From Neoceratodus forsteri (lineage: Eukaryota > Chordata > Ceratodontiformes > Ceratodontidae): a DNA stretch of 64,000 bases. The position numbers and the translations under genes are program-made. Below the pieces are notes generated by a model. The model was not told where the DNA came from. It saw only the letters and a program-made list of their open reading frames with translations, and did not search any database. Shown here one piece after another: positions 41,229 to 52,539 of the stretch; within the stretch, counting starts at the first letter, position 1; each line of letters begins with the position of its first letter. The stretch lies in the NCBI GenBank assembly GCA_016271365.2, contig CM057454.1:694353501-694417500 (forward strand), written 5' to 3'.

Positions 41229-42858
41229 TAGAGATGCAGCAAAGTTTTAATTAATTGGGCGAAAATGCTGTGAAGTCGGCAAATTTACTACGTGGAGCAC
41301 TTCAAGAAATTTTTGAAAATTACCTGAAATTTGCCATTTGTTACTTCGCTTAACTTTTGTGGGTTTTAAGTGCAAATTGCACTTAAAAACTCCAAAGCAA
41401 GTAGAGGTGACAAATGGGAAATCCCACAACACCACTCCGATCTATCCCTTGTGACTAGTGGACCCCCCTACACAGTTACAACTATCGCCCTCCTGCCCCA
41501 CCCCCACACACAGACACTGATCGCTGGCCAGTTGGCCACATGTAAAAATATTAATATTTTCAAGTCCCCATTCCTTGGTGTCTGGTGGACCACCCCACCA
41601 GACACAGTTATAGCAATCACCCTCCTGCCTCCACCTCCCCCCCATTGATCATTGGCCAGTCGGCCACAGCCCACATGTAAAAATATATATATTTTCCAAT
41701 TCCCTGGTGTCTAGTGGACCCCCAACCCACTCCATGCCATCCACACCATTTCCACCCCACCCCAGGTACCCTCAGTCCACTCCAAACAGGCCACTGTCAC
41801 AGCCCTCTACTCACCTCCATGGCTGGCCAGTCAGCCACAGCCCACATGTAAAAATATACATATTTTCCAATTCCCTGGTGTCTAGTGGACCCCCAACCTA
41901 CTCCATGCCATCCACTCCAGTGCCACACCACCCCAGTCCCCCTCAATCCACTCCAAACAGGCCACTGTCACAGCCCTCTACTCATCTCCATGGCTGGCAG
42001 CCCGACTGAGTGCTAATGAATGAGCGCATGTGTGTACAAGCACGTGCTCATTCATGACAGCTTGCAGTCTTTTGGGCAGCTTTTCAGAGGGCTAGAGAAT
42101 GGAAAGAGGCTGCTCCGGTCACCAGCGGAGGGGGGGTGGGAGGCAATGGTGTTGTGGACCCCAGATCCTGCCCCTCTGCCAGGGACCTGAGCAACCCCCT
42201 CCCATTCTCTAGCCATCTGAAAAGCTGCACATAAGACCATGAGCTGTCAATGAATGAGTGCATGTACAAGCACAAACTCCTTCATTAGAGCTCAGTTGGG
42301 CTGCCGGCCATGGAGCTGAGTGGAGGGTTGTACCGGTGGCCCACTTTGGGTGGATTGGAGGAAAGCAGCATTGTGTGGCAGTGGTCAGGATGGGGTGGGG
42401 TGGGGGGTCCACTAGACACCATGGAATGGGGAAATTAATAAAAAAAAGTTTATATTTTTAGATGTGCCCAACTGGTCGATGATCGGTGTGTGTGTGGGGA
42501 GGCAGGAGGGTGATTGTTGTAACTTTGTCTGGCAGAGGGGTCCACTAGACACCAGGGAATGGGGAATTGAATTAAAAAAAATATTAATATTTTTACATGG
42601 CCAACTGGCTGATGATTGGTGGGTGGGTGTGGGGGCAGGAGTGTGGTTGTTGTAACTGTGTCTGATGGGGGGGTCCACTAGACACCTTGTGGTCAAAGAT
42701 TTGTGTAGGAAGTGTGGAATTGTGGGGGCAAAATTCCACATTTCCCATTCAATCTGGCCTCAGTGAAGTTGGTGAAGTTTGCATATTACGCTTTGCGTAT
42801 TGAGCACAACACGTGAAATATTCCATGGAGCAAAGTTTGTCAACTTTACCCACCTCTA
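41229..42858. mobile_element. hAT non-autonomous element with palindromic satellite interior
   Basis: A 1,630-bp element flanked by CTGTTCAT (41221-41228) and CTGTTCAC (42859-42866), an 8-bp duplication with one mismatch. Ends are TAGAGATGCAGCAAAG and, reversed, TAGAGGTGGGTAAAGT. The left interior has three to four head-to-tail units (~125-180 bp) around TCCCTGGTGTCTAGTGGACC and GGCCACATGTAAAAATAT. The right interior has two to three units in the opposite orientation (GGTCCACTAGACACCAGGGA, TATTTTTACATGGCCAACTG). The centre (~42,000-42,300) is a looser inverted repeat with TAATGAATGAGCGCATG. No transposase frame. Confidence 0.85.
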
Positions 42859-42866
42859 CTGTTCAC

Positions 42867-43206
42867 ATCCGTATTGTGTTGTTACATCTTGGGGTCTCTC
42901 TTTACATGTTACCTTCTTTGTTTGTATATGTCACCTTTGGTTCATGGGTGTTTTCTTGCCATTGATTTTTGTGGTTCCTTTGCTGTGAGTTGGGTTGTAC
43001 ACTGCTATATGCTCTGCTGTTCAAATTTTTGGTTGCATTTCTTTGCATGCATCCCCAGTGGACATGTTACTCCTGTGCATTGTGTTACTCTTGCTGTGTG
43101 CACTGCCTGGTTCCTATATTCAGAGCTGTGTTCTTTGCTATATTCAGAGCTGTCTTGTTTGCCGGGCTATTTTTGTACTACACTCCCAGCCCTGTTTGCA
43201 CAGCTT
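42867..43206. other. Harbinger-like sub-terminal region
   Basis: T-rich sequence with repeated CTATATTCAGAGCTGT motifs at about 43117-43153, consistent with sub-terminal binding sites near a Harbinger end. No coding frame is supported. Confidence 0.4.
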
Positions 43207-43271
43207 CATTTGCACGCTATATTCAGCTTTATTAGCCCCGGGGCTATTCCTTTGAATATAGCATGCAAATG
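43207..43271. repeat. Head-to-head Harbinger-type ends (palindrome)
   Basis: CATTTGCACGCTATATTCAG…TAGCCCC is followed directly by GGGGCTATTCCTTTGAATAT…AGCATGCAAATG. The two ~32-bp arms are inverted copies (centre between 43239 and 43240) with mismatches only in the middle of each arm. Each arm looks like a Harbinger terminal repeat starting GGGGCTA. Confidence 0.9.
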
Positions 43272-43329
43272 GCTCTGGGTTAATTTAGCACATCGTGCAT
43301 TGCTAATTTTGCCCTGGATATCTGTTCCC

Positions 43330-45250
43330 AGGAGTGCAATTCTTTGTAAAGATGTTTTGTAGGCAGAAGAGTAAATAACAAGGCTGTAATCTATCATTGA
43401 CAAAATATCTGTCAAAACAACCAGCTTTTGTAGCATCAGATGTAAAGTTAAGGCTATTTCTGTATAGCATAATAAACCTTTGATTAATAGATTTTACAAG
43501 ATTTGCAATGTATTGATGGTAACTTAGGCAACTATTAAAGATCAGGCAAAGTATGTATAGTCAGTGACATGGTCCAAGGTAGCTACATTAAAAGTTTTTA
43601 TAAAAAAATATTATAATGGACATAGTTGTTTCCTCGAATGAAAAAGCATAACTATTTTTAATTTAAAAATAACTTATTGTCAATAAACCAGTTATGGGAA
43701 GCACAAAAATCAGACTGTAATATATTCAGCGAGTTATTCAGCTCTTTGCTCCAAAAAAAAAGATTATTGTATCATCTTCCTACAGCAGGATCTTTGAAAA
43801 TTTAATGACACTAGGTAAATTGTTAAAAACAAAAAAAGACTAAAGAACAGGAAGCAGAGAACGTATACTATACTTGGGGGATACTTACATTTACGGGAAG
43901 CATTTTTGAAAAAGCATTACATATTTTAACCTGTTGTTCACTGTTGGTTAGGTAATCTTTAAATGCCATAATGTAACTAACAAAGAAAAAACAAGGTGAC
44001 TTAAACTCTCAGTCAGTTTTGAATGCTGCACCAAGTCAAACACTTTCAATAAGTCCCACTGGCCAAGGCCTCATAATTGAAATTTGTAAATTCTGCCAGT
44101 GCTATAATGGTACTATGATTATTTTTTTTTTGAATACCATGTTGCTCAACTGTCTGTGAATTACATTTTTTCAAACAATCCATAATCTGGTCATGTATAA
44201 TCCTTTCTAAGACCATAGACAGTAGTGAAGGAATTGAAATTGGTCTGTAATTTGAAACTGCTTGTCCATCTCTGCTTTTGTACATCAGAGTAACAAAATG
44301 CATGTTTCCAGGATACAGCAGCATCATTATAAATCAAACAAAAATTATATAGTTTTGTTACAGGAACAACCAGTTCCATAAATGCAATTTTGAAAAGTTT
44401 TATGTCCAATCAATCTGGACATACACAAGTTTTTCTTTATTCATTTTTGTAAACATTTCAAACAAGTATGTTCATTAATAATCCTAAAATAAAATTGAGG
44501 AATAATATTTTTATTATCTGAATCTGTAGAAACATGTCTTACAGAATTGCTTAGTGGCAGAGAAGAAGCTAACCTCTACTTCACTCGTGAAATAGTAGTT
44601 AAAATCCATTTTCTATATTTATTGAATGGGTTATTACACAATGTTCAATCTACATTAACTGCATTTAATGAGGCATTATGCTCACCACTTAAAAATTCCC
44701 TTATGTTATTCCAAAAGGAACGTGTATCATCAACTAAAGAGGACTGCCTGTCACAATAAAACATTGATTTTAATAATCTAACCTGTTTACTGCACTTTCA
44801 TAATTCTCAAAACCTTATTAAAAATGTATCTCATCTCTTGTATTTGTACCATATGTGGTTTCATTCCCTCATCATCTGCAGTAATTCAGATGTTCTCCAT
44901 TTTTGTAAATTACCACTCTTTTTAACAAGCAAAAATGTCACAAACCCTATTGAATTCAAAGAAAGAGTCAAAAGCAAAATCAATATTAGGAATGCAGTCC
45001 AAAAAAAGACCAGTCTATAGAACCTAAGGTACTTTTAAAATAAATTATTTTATGTTTGAGTAAAACCCTAGTCCTCAAAGTGAAAGGGGGTAACCTTTGT
45101 ATTGTACTTGTCCAAGAGCATTTTATTGGTGAATGGTCACTTAGTGAATCTTGAAGAATTGGTACATTTCTTAACATTGCATAACCCCAAATGGATTGCA
45201 AATTGCCTTCTGCTCCAGAAAGCACTTTCCTTCTAACGGTTTTAAAACAG
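43330..45250 (-). mobile_element. Decayed L2/Rex-like LINE
   Basis: Minus strand, many stops. Endonuclease end near 45150 (LSDHSPIKCSW). RT entry blocks at 44191-44409 (KLFKIAFMELVVPVTKLYNF) and 44046-44327 (YKSRDGQAVSNYRPISIPSL, LSMVLERIIHDQIMDCLKKC, VEQHGIQKKNNHSTIIALAE). Catalytic region at about 43750 (KILL.EDDTIIFF, where the usual YADDT has decayed). C-terminal block at 43206-43436 (MIDYSLVIYSSAYKTSLQRI). NYRPIS…LE, QHGF-like and DDT in order identify a LINE RT of the L2/Rex1-like group. The exact clade is uncertain. Confidence 0.7.
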
Positions 45251-45303
45251 ATAAAACCAACCCCAGCATATCTAGGCTCTACAGCACCGGTTCAACAAAT
45301 ATT

Positions 45304-45600
45304 TTGTTGATCGACATTAAAGGAACGGATTTATGTCAATTGCAATTGTGGTCAGCATAAATCAGTCTGAGAACACTGTGTTTTCTTCGGGGGACTTCGC
45401 CCCCACAGCTCCCATCCGGGAGGCTGTGCCTCATGCATCCCCCTCCTACTTAAGATAATTCTGAGTCAGAGCTGATTTGGGAAGGGGGTGCAAGACCCTG
45501 AGAAAGCAGTGCCAGGGGCCTGCGGTGGCAACATAATGACCCATTGCTGTATCCCTGTACTGTCATTCACAGTACCGGTGTTGATGTTCGATCAGCATAC
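45304..45600. repeat. Candidate MITE
   Basis: Starts TGTTGATCGACATTAAAGG and ends with GATGTTCGATCAGCATA, which are approximate inverted repeats (TGYTGATCGA-CAT). The interior has hairpin-rich CGGGGGACTTCGCCCCC and CCGGGAGGCTGTGCCTC blocks resembling the G-rich block at 6470-6530. ACCGGT sits outside each end. No target duplication could be fixed. Confidence 0.4.
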
Positions 45601-45684
45601 CACTTATAGTATCTCAGCCCCACCACCTTCCTAAAATAGCCTTGAGAGTGACATTGAGAGGCTTTGTAGTTTTACATTTGTCAT

Positions 45685-45817
45685 TACAGCTTAATCTGGT
45701 TTAAGGTCAGTTGGCATTCATCTGTATCCCCCTCCCCCGGGTCGTGCCTGAAAATAGGCAGGATTTGTCTAGTGCACTTACCCGGTCAACAAAAACTAAA
45801 TAAATAAAATAAAAAAA
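45685..45817 (+). mobile_element. SINE copy 2 (3' part)
   Basis: Only the tail: CAGCTTAATCTGGTTTAAGG, CCCCCTCCCCCGGGTCGTGC, GGCAGGATTTGTCTAGTGCA, CCGGTCAACAAAAACTAAAT and a short (AAAT)n end. It matches SINE copy 1 closely. Confidence 0.85.
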
Positions 45818-46646
45818 TGTCCATATCTAGTCAAATACTGTACAGTGACCATGTGCCTCTTCCGCCTTCTTTTTTTTTAACTCCCCACCCCAGCTAGCCC
45901 TCTTTCCCACCAGTCATCCCAGTCCCATCACCATGGCTTCTCTCAGGGCTTAGCTACTCCTGTAGTCCCCCACAGCTTGCCCTACTTGACAGGGAGTTCC
46001 TCAACTTACCAAGACAGGATCTGGATTTCCAAGAGGTGCCTAAGTTGTTAGGTGCAAGGCCTGAGGAGGCCAGCAGTCATCCTGCTCGACCAGGGGTGTT
46101 TTGGTTTTCTCCCCATGGGGAACATGGCATGCACTGATGTCAAGGCACACACTGATGTCTGCCACATCTCCCCTGCTTGTTTCGGCTTGGGCTGCCTTTG
46201 CTCTGGCTTCTGCTAGGGACCAATTCCACATTGAGCACTTCTCTCCCCCCCCCCAGATGAGGAGAGCAGTCCTGCAGATTCTTGATCCTCCTTCATCCAG
46301 CTGGCCTTCTGACTCCTGCAGCTCGCTTCTGAACCTGGGTCATTGGCATGGTAAGTGGTAGTGTTACCACTGTGCTGGCAGGCCAGCCCTCTTCCTTCTT
46401 CAGAAGAATTACAAGGTCTCCTTGAGACATTACTTTGACCCATCATAAAACAGGAGAACAATGCCCTGCATCTTAGCCACAAAACTAACTCCACCCAGAG
46501 CCTTATCAAGTCACTCTGTTTTAATATTGGCATACTTCTTTGGTTCAACACTGTAGGATGATCCTTTATAGCTATCTATTACTTCTGGGCTCAAATGATA
46601 GATTCATGCCCTATTACAACTTTATGGAGGGTCCCAGAAAGCACTA
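45818..46646. other. No gene; dispersed repeat shared with 24.7 kb
   Basis: Contains GATGAGGAGAGCAGTCCTGC followed by AGATTCTTGATCCTCCTTC (46255-46293), related to about 24755-24795. The open frames at 46101-46361 and 46213-46551 are opposed and lack a domain. Confidence 0.45.
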
Positions 46647-48744
46647 CAGTAGAAGCCACATAAAAAGGATGGCATCATTGCTGGCTTCTCATTCCACTTA
46701 AGTGGCCATCCCATTTAACAGAAGATGCAATGTTGTACAGAAAACACATATTGTACCTGTACTGTAGCACACTGACATTGCAAACTAAGAAGAAACAGTA
46801 GTTAGAGTACAGTAGTTAGCTGTTTGTGTAGTGTAGTGTAGTTTGTGTAATGATTGCGGTAGGAATTACAGCTTTTTTATGAATTAGTTTTGGTTTTGGA
46901 TGGCTGCATTACTTTCCTTTACTATGATCAAAGATAAAAGCTATGATTAAAAGACATAGCCCCTTCTTAGTTTCTTCAAATAGCTGGTAATAAGTCTGTT
47001 ATCTGTTACTGTTTTGCGTCAGCTGCAGTCTTTTTAAAAATGAACACTTTAATTTCAAACTGTTAGTCCCATGCCACAGTTCTCTCATTTTGCAGGCACC
47101 AGTTGCTAGGAGCACTTACACGTAATCGTGGCTCTGAGTTTAGGAGCGGGTGTGGGGTTTGTTCATTTATGTCCACGTTGTTTTGTGATTTGGTTTGAGT
47201 CATCAACTTTCACTGAGGCACAGATATCTTTGAGGGAGAGCTCTCCTTCAGTCTCCTCTGAAATGTCACAATTAACGAATGCCTCAAACTAATCCCTCAT
47301 CATCATTTGAGGTCACTTGAGGTCATCAAGTACATCACTGATTTTTGCCAGCTGTTCAGTAGATTTGTCAATTATAAACCCTGCTTTTCTAAAGCAGTTT
47401 GTAATCGTCAGCTCCTTGACAGTGGCCCATAATTTGTGCATCATAAATATGGCACGTAAGAGATTTACTGTGAAGGCAATCTCAAATGCCAAAGTAGTGG
47501 ACCCACTGTCAATGATGTTGACTATCCTGGAGTTCAGCTGTGCCCTGTAATGCCCTTTAAAGATTTTTTTATGACCCCTGTATCTAGTGGTTGAATTAGG
47601 CTAGTAGTGTTAGGTGGCAAGAACACCAGTTTGATAAAATGAACTTGCTAACCAAATCGGAGGGGGGGCACTGCAGCTGTCAATGAACAGCAGAACTTTT
47701 CATCTCCATCTCTTCAGCTGCTGGTTCCAGTTAGCTGGTTCCAGTTAGCTAGCCTATCACAAACTATCAAACTTGTCATCCAGGCATTACAGGAGCCAAC
47801 GTATATTGCTGGCAGCTGGGAAAAATACTTTGGAAGGCACTGTGGTGTCTTGCTCTTCCCTGTCACTGGGAAGGGCAGCTTTTCAGTCCCTCAGTAAGTT
47901 AATGAAACACAAGAGGGAGATCTGGTCCTTAGCGTTTCCACCCCAATTAGATCAATATTTTTACGTGTAAGTTCTCTGTCTGGGTACTTGTGGTAAAACA
48001 ACCGGTCTCATCTGCATTAAAGATGTTCATTGGTGGGTAATCAGACATAAGGGTGTGGAGAACAGTCTATAGCCATTTTGAGGCAGAAGTAGAATCTGCA
48101 TCGGAATGCAATCAGTGCTCTTTTTTACAGACTATGTTATGCCTGGTCTCCTAACGGAAGAACCATCTGTTTGTTTCTTCAAAGGAGTCATGGGTTAAAT
48201 GGGCAGCCAATTCATTTGCCTTTTTCTTTAAAACAGGGCCAGAGAGATGAATACGTTTGCTTGTGGCATGATTGAACCATATGAGTAAGGCATCCTCGAC
48301 TTCTGTACATTTTCCTTTGCATTTGCATTTCTGATTTGGGTTTGAGCTCATCTGCCTGTCAGAAACAGTTTTGTCTCAGCTGAAAGTTATTCGGCCTACC
48401 TGACTACTGGAGATGCCAAATGTTTTTGCCATTGATGACATTGAAGCGTTAGACTCCTGCAGCACCTCAATAACTTTCAGTTTCTGGGACAGAGGGAGAT
48501 CTTTTCTCTTGCTGGCAGCTGTTTTGAGCAGTGCTGACCACCCACCAATAGCTGCGATTAAGTACAGCACTAAGCACTAAGCAGGTATTAATGTGACACA
48601 ACTGTCCCAAATAAGAGGCAGCCTGTCTTAGTTAAGAGGATTGAAACATTATTGAATAACTTTAGAGAAAATGTGTGCCCCAGTGAACATCCCAGTAAAG
48701 CAGCTGTCCCCTTTAACCATGCCCCGATTAAATGGAATCTACTG
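46647..48744 (-). mobile_element. Tigger (pogo-type Tc1/mariner) relic
   Basis: About 2.1 kb. The left end CAGTAGAAGCCACATAAAAA follows TA, and the right end …AAATGGAATCTACTG is its approximate inverse; CAGTAGAA/TTCTACTG ends are typical of Tigger elements. Inside, on the minus strand, lies a decayed transposase (47300-48570). Confidence 0.65.
47300..48570 (-). pseudogene. Tigger transposase relic
   Basis: The N-terminal CENP-B/pogo helix-turn-helix reads KRKDLPLSQKLKVIEVLQES and MSSMAKTFGISSSQVGRI (48376-48570). The second DNA-binding region reads VEDALLIWFNHATSKRIHLS, GPVLKKKANELAAHL (48151-48351). The DDE_1 start is near 48030 (PPMNIFNADETG, with the first catalytic Asp). The later 'IQP.D.GVIKNL'-like block at ~47560-47600 is barely readable. 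Many stops and frameshifts: an old, dead copy. In intact form it would cut and paste at TA sites. Confidence 0.75.
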
Positions 48745-49419
48745 AACAGGGATGATGAAAAAGCATTCTTACCCATTAGCTGCTATAGGAAAAGGCAGTG
48801 CATCATTAAGCAGCCTTCAAGCAGAAAAGGGTGCCATTATGAAGAAGAGGGTGTCTCAAGGGGGCTAGAAGGGCTGGGTTGGTAGAGTTTGAGTGGCTGA
48901 GATTGTTAGGGGTGAATTTTAGTTCTTATAAAATGCACACAGGCACAGTAGTGGGTAGTAAAGAGTGAGGGCACTTGCTGTGTAACTTACTGTGGTAGTT
49001 TCTGTGTAATTTCTGTGTCCAGACTAAAATTCTGCAGCTGGCCTTGATTTCTGTGGCAATCACTATGTGCCATAGAACTACCAAAATTATAGAACCTTAT
49101 GACTAATTCCTCCAACACCTCCTCTTGCTACATTGAGGAGAACAATACATGTGCTAAGCTGGGTTATAATAAATTAACATGGGACATGAACCATTAAAGG
49201 AGAAATTATTGGTTTCAGTAAATATATCAAAACATTTAGAACAGGGAGCAATATCCATTAAGAGTGCAAAATAAGTGAGAATCCATGGGCAAGACTATAT
49301 GGGTGCCTTGTGCAGATCCAGATGAGGGTCTGCCCCTTACCTTAGCACTTAAGGGGATATCTCGTAACATCTTGAGTTGTAGCTTTAGCTGTAAACCCTT
49401 TTTTGGGTTGTTCAGTCTG
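48745..49419. other. No gene recognised
   Basis: Unassigned sequence, no domain or terminal repeat seen. Confidence 0.45.
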
Positions 49420-50041
49420 GGCATGAATATAAAAACTTCAGATTAACATGACCAATTAATCAATGTTCATGCAAACTGCCAAACTGTGAAAAAATGTTTG
49501 GTAAGGGGCCTATTCCCTTCATGTTCAAGTAACTGCTGTGCCCAAAGGTGGGTTCAGATGTTTAGAGATAGGCACATAACAGAGGTGTGAGTTAAGAAAG
49601 GGCACCCATTTGAGGTAGTATTGCTGCAACTTGCCTACTGCCTTCAATGTCGTTCTATCAGACAAAGTTAATTTAAAAAGTAAGGCATGCTAAGTTAATA
49701 ATGAGTGGGGAGGGCTGACGCAGTTTCATGGGGATGGCATACTTGCTATCCATAATGGCTGTCAACCAGTACTGGTGCTGTTGGTACATAACTTCAGTTA
49801 GAGCTGTTTTGACCAGTAGGATTAAGTTGGGGCTGGAAAGAATGTGGGTGGCTAGAATATTTGTGCAGTCAGTTAAGACCCCCTCCAGAACAACTGTAGA
49901 TTACACCATTCTCAAATAACGTGGGTTAGGCCTGCATTAGGCTGCATACACCTCCATCTCTAGGAGTGCAGAAGCAACTATGACTGTTGCAGAACCAGTG
50001 GTGTTTTATGCCATCAGTGCAATATTTTACCCTGAAACAAC
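49420..50041 (-). mobile_element. L1-like ORF2 extreme C-terminus (relic)
   Basis: Minus-strand frames with frequent shifts include VLEGVLTDCTNILATHILSS, PNLILLVKTALTEVMYQQHQ and YWLTAIMDSKYAIPMKLRQ. 'FW..V...i..i……p…LL…..' followed by 'IA..W….P….W…M…..E' is the layout of the last ~150 residues of L1 ORF2. It links to 50425-51560 across a SINE. Weak individually, supported by the neighbouring piece. Confidence 0.4.
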
Positions 50042-50418
50042 TGTGTCACTGGCTTAATAGGTAACACACTCAACTCTGGGGCTGGAAGATCAGATGGTCA
50101 TAGGTTGTAGCCCTACACCATGCATTTGGGATCATATCCATAACTGACATTGTAGTGCAGTATGAGGGGGTGCTACACCAGTGATATGCCATCCTTTGGA
50201 TGAAATGGTAAATCAAGGTCCTTCTGCTCATCTCTGGTTACTGCTCAGGTGGTAGTAAAAGATCCCATGGCACTTATTGAGGAAGGGAAAGGGAGTTTTT
50301 CTGGTGTCATGGCCAGCATTTCCCTGTCAGTAGAACAGGTCAGGCCATACATGGAAACAAGTTATATTAGTTTAGTTTGATTGTCTGGTCAAAAATTATA
50401 AATAAATAAAAATAAAAA
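50042..50418 (+). mobile_element. SINE copy 3, with tRNA-like head
   Basis: Head: GTGTCACTGGCTTAATAGGT (A-box-like) and ATAGGTTGTAGCCCTACACC (degenerate B-box). Core: GTAGTGCAGTATGAGGGGGT, TCCTTTGGATGAAATGGTAA, AAAAGATCCCATGGCACTTA, GGTGTCATGGCCAGCATTTC. Tail: a GGTCAAAAATTATAAATAAA end. It is more diverged than copies 1 and 2. It interrupts an L1-like ORF2 relic. Confidence 0.8.
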
Positions 50419-50424
50419 GGCCTG

Positions 50425-51560
50425 CCCCTTGGAATCCCTATATGCCTAATGTGGCATTTTAATACAGTCCTCCCAGTTCTTTAGTGTCATAGGATGCCCT
50501 AGTTCTTGTTCCCAATCTAGTTTGCACTTGTCACATAACAGGGCCTGAGCATCTTTCAAGGTATGATTTTATTCATTTAAAATGTTTTTTGTTTTACCTG
50601 GAAGGTGGACTGGATCAAAAAGATCTATTTTCAGCCGTGCCTAGGGATAAGGGTACAACATTGGAACTGCTGACACTACACAAGATAAAATACAGAAACA
50701 TAAAAACAATTAAAAACATTTTTAAGAATAATATCCAGAGAGCTATCTATACAACATATTCAACAATGTCATACATAATTTGCATAATTTCATACATTAG
50801 TACAACTGAATGCTTTACATGATATACCTTCCCTGTAATGGAGCCATGCCCAGTTCTGTTTGTTTGTTTGTTTAGTTATTTCTTTATTTGATTATTTTAT
50901 ATTTCAAAAGTTTCACCAGGAAAGATATGCTGAGCAGCTAACATTTCATTTTCAGATGCATCCTGGGGATAGGGTAAATGGAGAAAGATCATGAGGTGAA
51001 GGAAAAAAATAGTAATAACAATATTACATTACAAAAGTAGAAGTCATATACAGCAATACAGTATGTTAGAGGAGCATAATCGTAAATACTGAAGTGAAAT
51101 CAGTACCAAAAGTTTGCATGTTAATTGTGGTTTTGTCAAGTCCATGAATGACTGCTCACATTTGTAAATACCTCCAAAAGTAGTATTTGGTCAAGTTATA
51201 TTTATCTTCAGCTGCTGGAAAGGGAGTAATTTGTTCATTCCAAAGAGGGTGATGTCAGAATATGCTCTAACATCTGCATTTTCCCAAGTTGGCCAGTGGA
51301 TCTGTTTGTGGTCCACTTGTACCAGTGGGTTGAACCAGAGATAGGTATACAGTTTTAGGGGGGCTCTCCATGTTTTATGTAAAGCAATCAGAGTCACGCT
51401 CTTGAGCCATGCTTGTCTGGTGGCCATGAATATAGGGTGCCTGATGGTTGTTACTGCTAGAATTTAGTAGGAGAATGAGCCATGGGATTTGTGCCAGTGT
51501 TGTTTCCAGAAATACCCACTGCATGGAATGTTTATCAAGGGGAGGAAGCCACTTAATACT
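50425..51560 (-). mobile_element. L1-like ORF2 C-terminal region (relic)
   Basis: Frame 51191-51427 reads HKTWRAPLKLYTYLWFNPLV, QVDHKQIHWPTWENADVRAY, SDITLFGMNKLLPFQQLKIN. 'W……..plwfNP.i……..w..W…gi….dl…..l.sF..Lk..y' is the post-thumb region of L1-type ORF2. The following KYYFWRYLQM fits 'F.rYlQl'. Downstream near 50460-50560 LDWEQELGH fits the 'W..dl' block. Between them, 50570-51110 holds two unrelated tail-like segments, so it is itself interrupted. Confidence 0.55.
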
Positions 51561-51614
51561 GTAGCTTGGTGTTCATAAGTCATGTTGCCGTGTAATATGA
51601 ATTATGCATGCATA

Positions 51615-51638
51615 AGAGAGAGAGAGAGAGAGAGAGAG
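51615..51638. repeat. (AG)n microsatellite
   Basis: Twelve AG units. Confidence 0.95.
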
Positions 51639-52124
51639 TGAGAAGGGAGAGATCATGATCATTGATGATGGTAGATAGACTGGGTTTGCCCCAAGCACCA
51701 TCGATGGTAGAATATAGCTCCTCAATCCTCTATCCTGAGCACATGTCATTGCTGCCATGTGACAATGTAACTAACAAACAGTGCTCTGTAGCTGAGAAAC
51801 AGAAAGCTGCTAAATTAGTCTAGAGTTGAACCACTGTATTATTCACCTCCCAAAATCAAGGTCACGTTGTCAAATGGGGTGGGGACTCCACTTCAAATAA
51901 TTGGTCATGTGGATCTAAGGGTGATTGAACAAGGGATGGGAGGGAAGGGAACAGTTAAATGATGGTTCCTGGCACTGTGCCAGAGACTGGCACCTTTTGT
52001 TTTAACAGAATTACTGTATGGTAGGGATAAAAAAAAAAAAACAAAACAAGCATGATGATGCACCAGAATGTGGTCTGAAAACAAAACAAAATGATAATAG
52101 TAAATGCATGCTAAAAATAAAAAA
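51639..52124. other. No gene recognised
   Basis: Unassigned sequence, including an A12 tract at about 52029. Confidence 0.45.
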
Positions 52125-52172
52125 TAGAGTAAGCATCAAAGTTTCAACCATAGATCTTCTTCAGGAATTATC
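52125..52172 (-). repeat. Penelope-type terminal motif
   Basis: The minus strand reads CCTGAAGAAGATCTATGGTT then GAAACTTTGATGCTTAC. It has the same arrangement (CTGAAGA, short stem, GAAAC) as the arms at 0.8-2.0 kb and resembles degenerate hammerhead-bearing pseudo-LTRs of Penelope-like elements. A short fragment, so low certainty. Confidence 0.4.
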
Positions 52173-52539
52173 TAAAGGAGAAAAAAGCAAAGTCAATGGA
52201 GAGTTGGGGGAAATAACAAATAGATATGTGAGGAAAGAAAAAAAACTTGGGAAGATCTAGGAGAAAAAGTGATAATAGGTAAGGTAAGAATAGAAGCAGG
52301 AAAACAAAAAGGTGATCATGGGTATGAAAAGACATATGAGGAGCAAATGAGCTAAGAGATTCAAAAGAGGGGACTAACTTCCAGGCATAGTAAGAAGGCT
52401 GAAAGGTGACAAATGTGGGTGAAGAAAACAGAGACAGAGACATCTGTAGAACAGGAAAATAGATGTGCACACATAGCTGGAATGCCCATGTGAGAATGCT
52501 CCCCTTCACACACATAATGAAGTTGGGAATTTAAACTAG
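52173..52539. other. A/G-rich sequence, no gene recognised
   Basis: Purine-rich on the plus strand. The minus frame at 52168-52515 is Phe/Leu/Ser-rich from pyrimidine composition and has no domain. Confidence 0.45.

Larger units (their letters stand above)
25075..43239 (+). mobile_element. Large PIF/Harbinger locus (composite, nested)
   Basis: Proposed single element bounded by GGGGCAAGATATTCAAAGCT at 25075 and the inverted GGGGCTAATAAAGCTGAATA end at 43239. It holds a DDE transposase gene on the plus strand and two Myb/SANT-like genes, one per strand, the gene set expected for autonomous Harbinger elements. Subtracting CR1-C, CR1-D, two SINEs and the hAT leaves about 9.5 kb. The ends are similar in type but not perfect inverted repeats, and no 3-bp target duplication is evident, so the outer limits are an inference. 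Confidence 0.4.
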
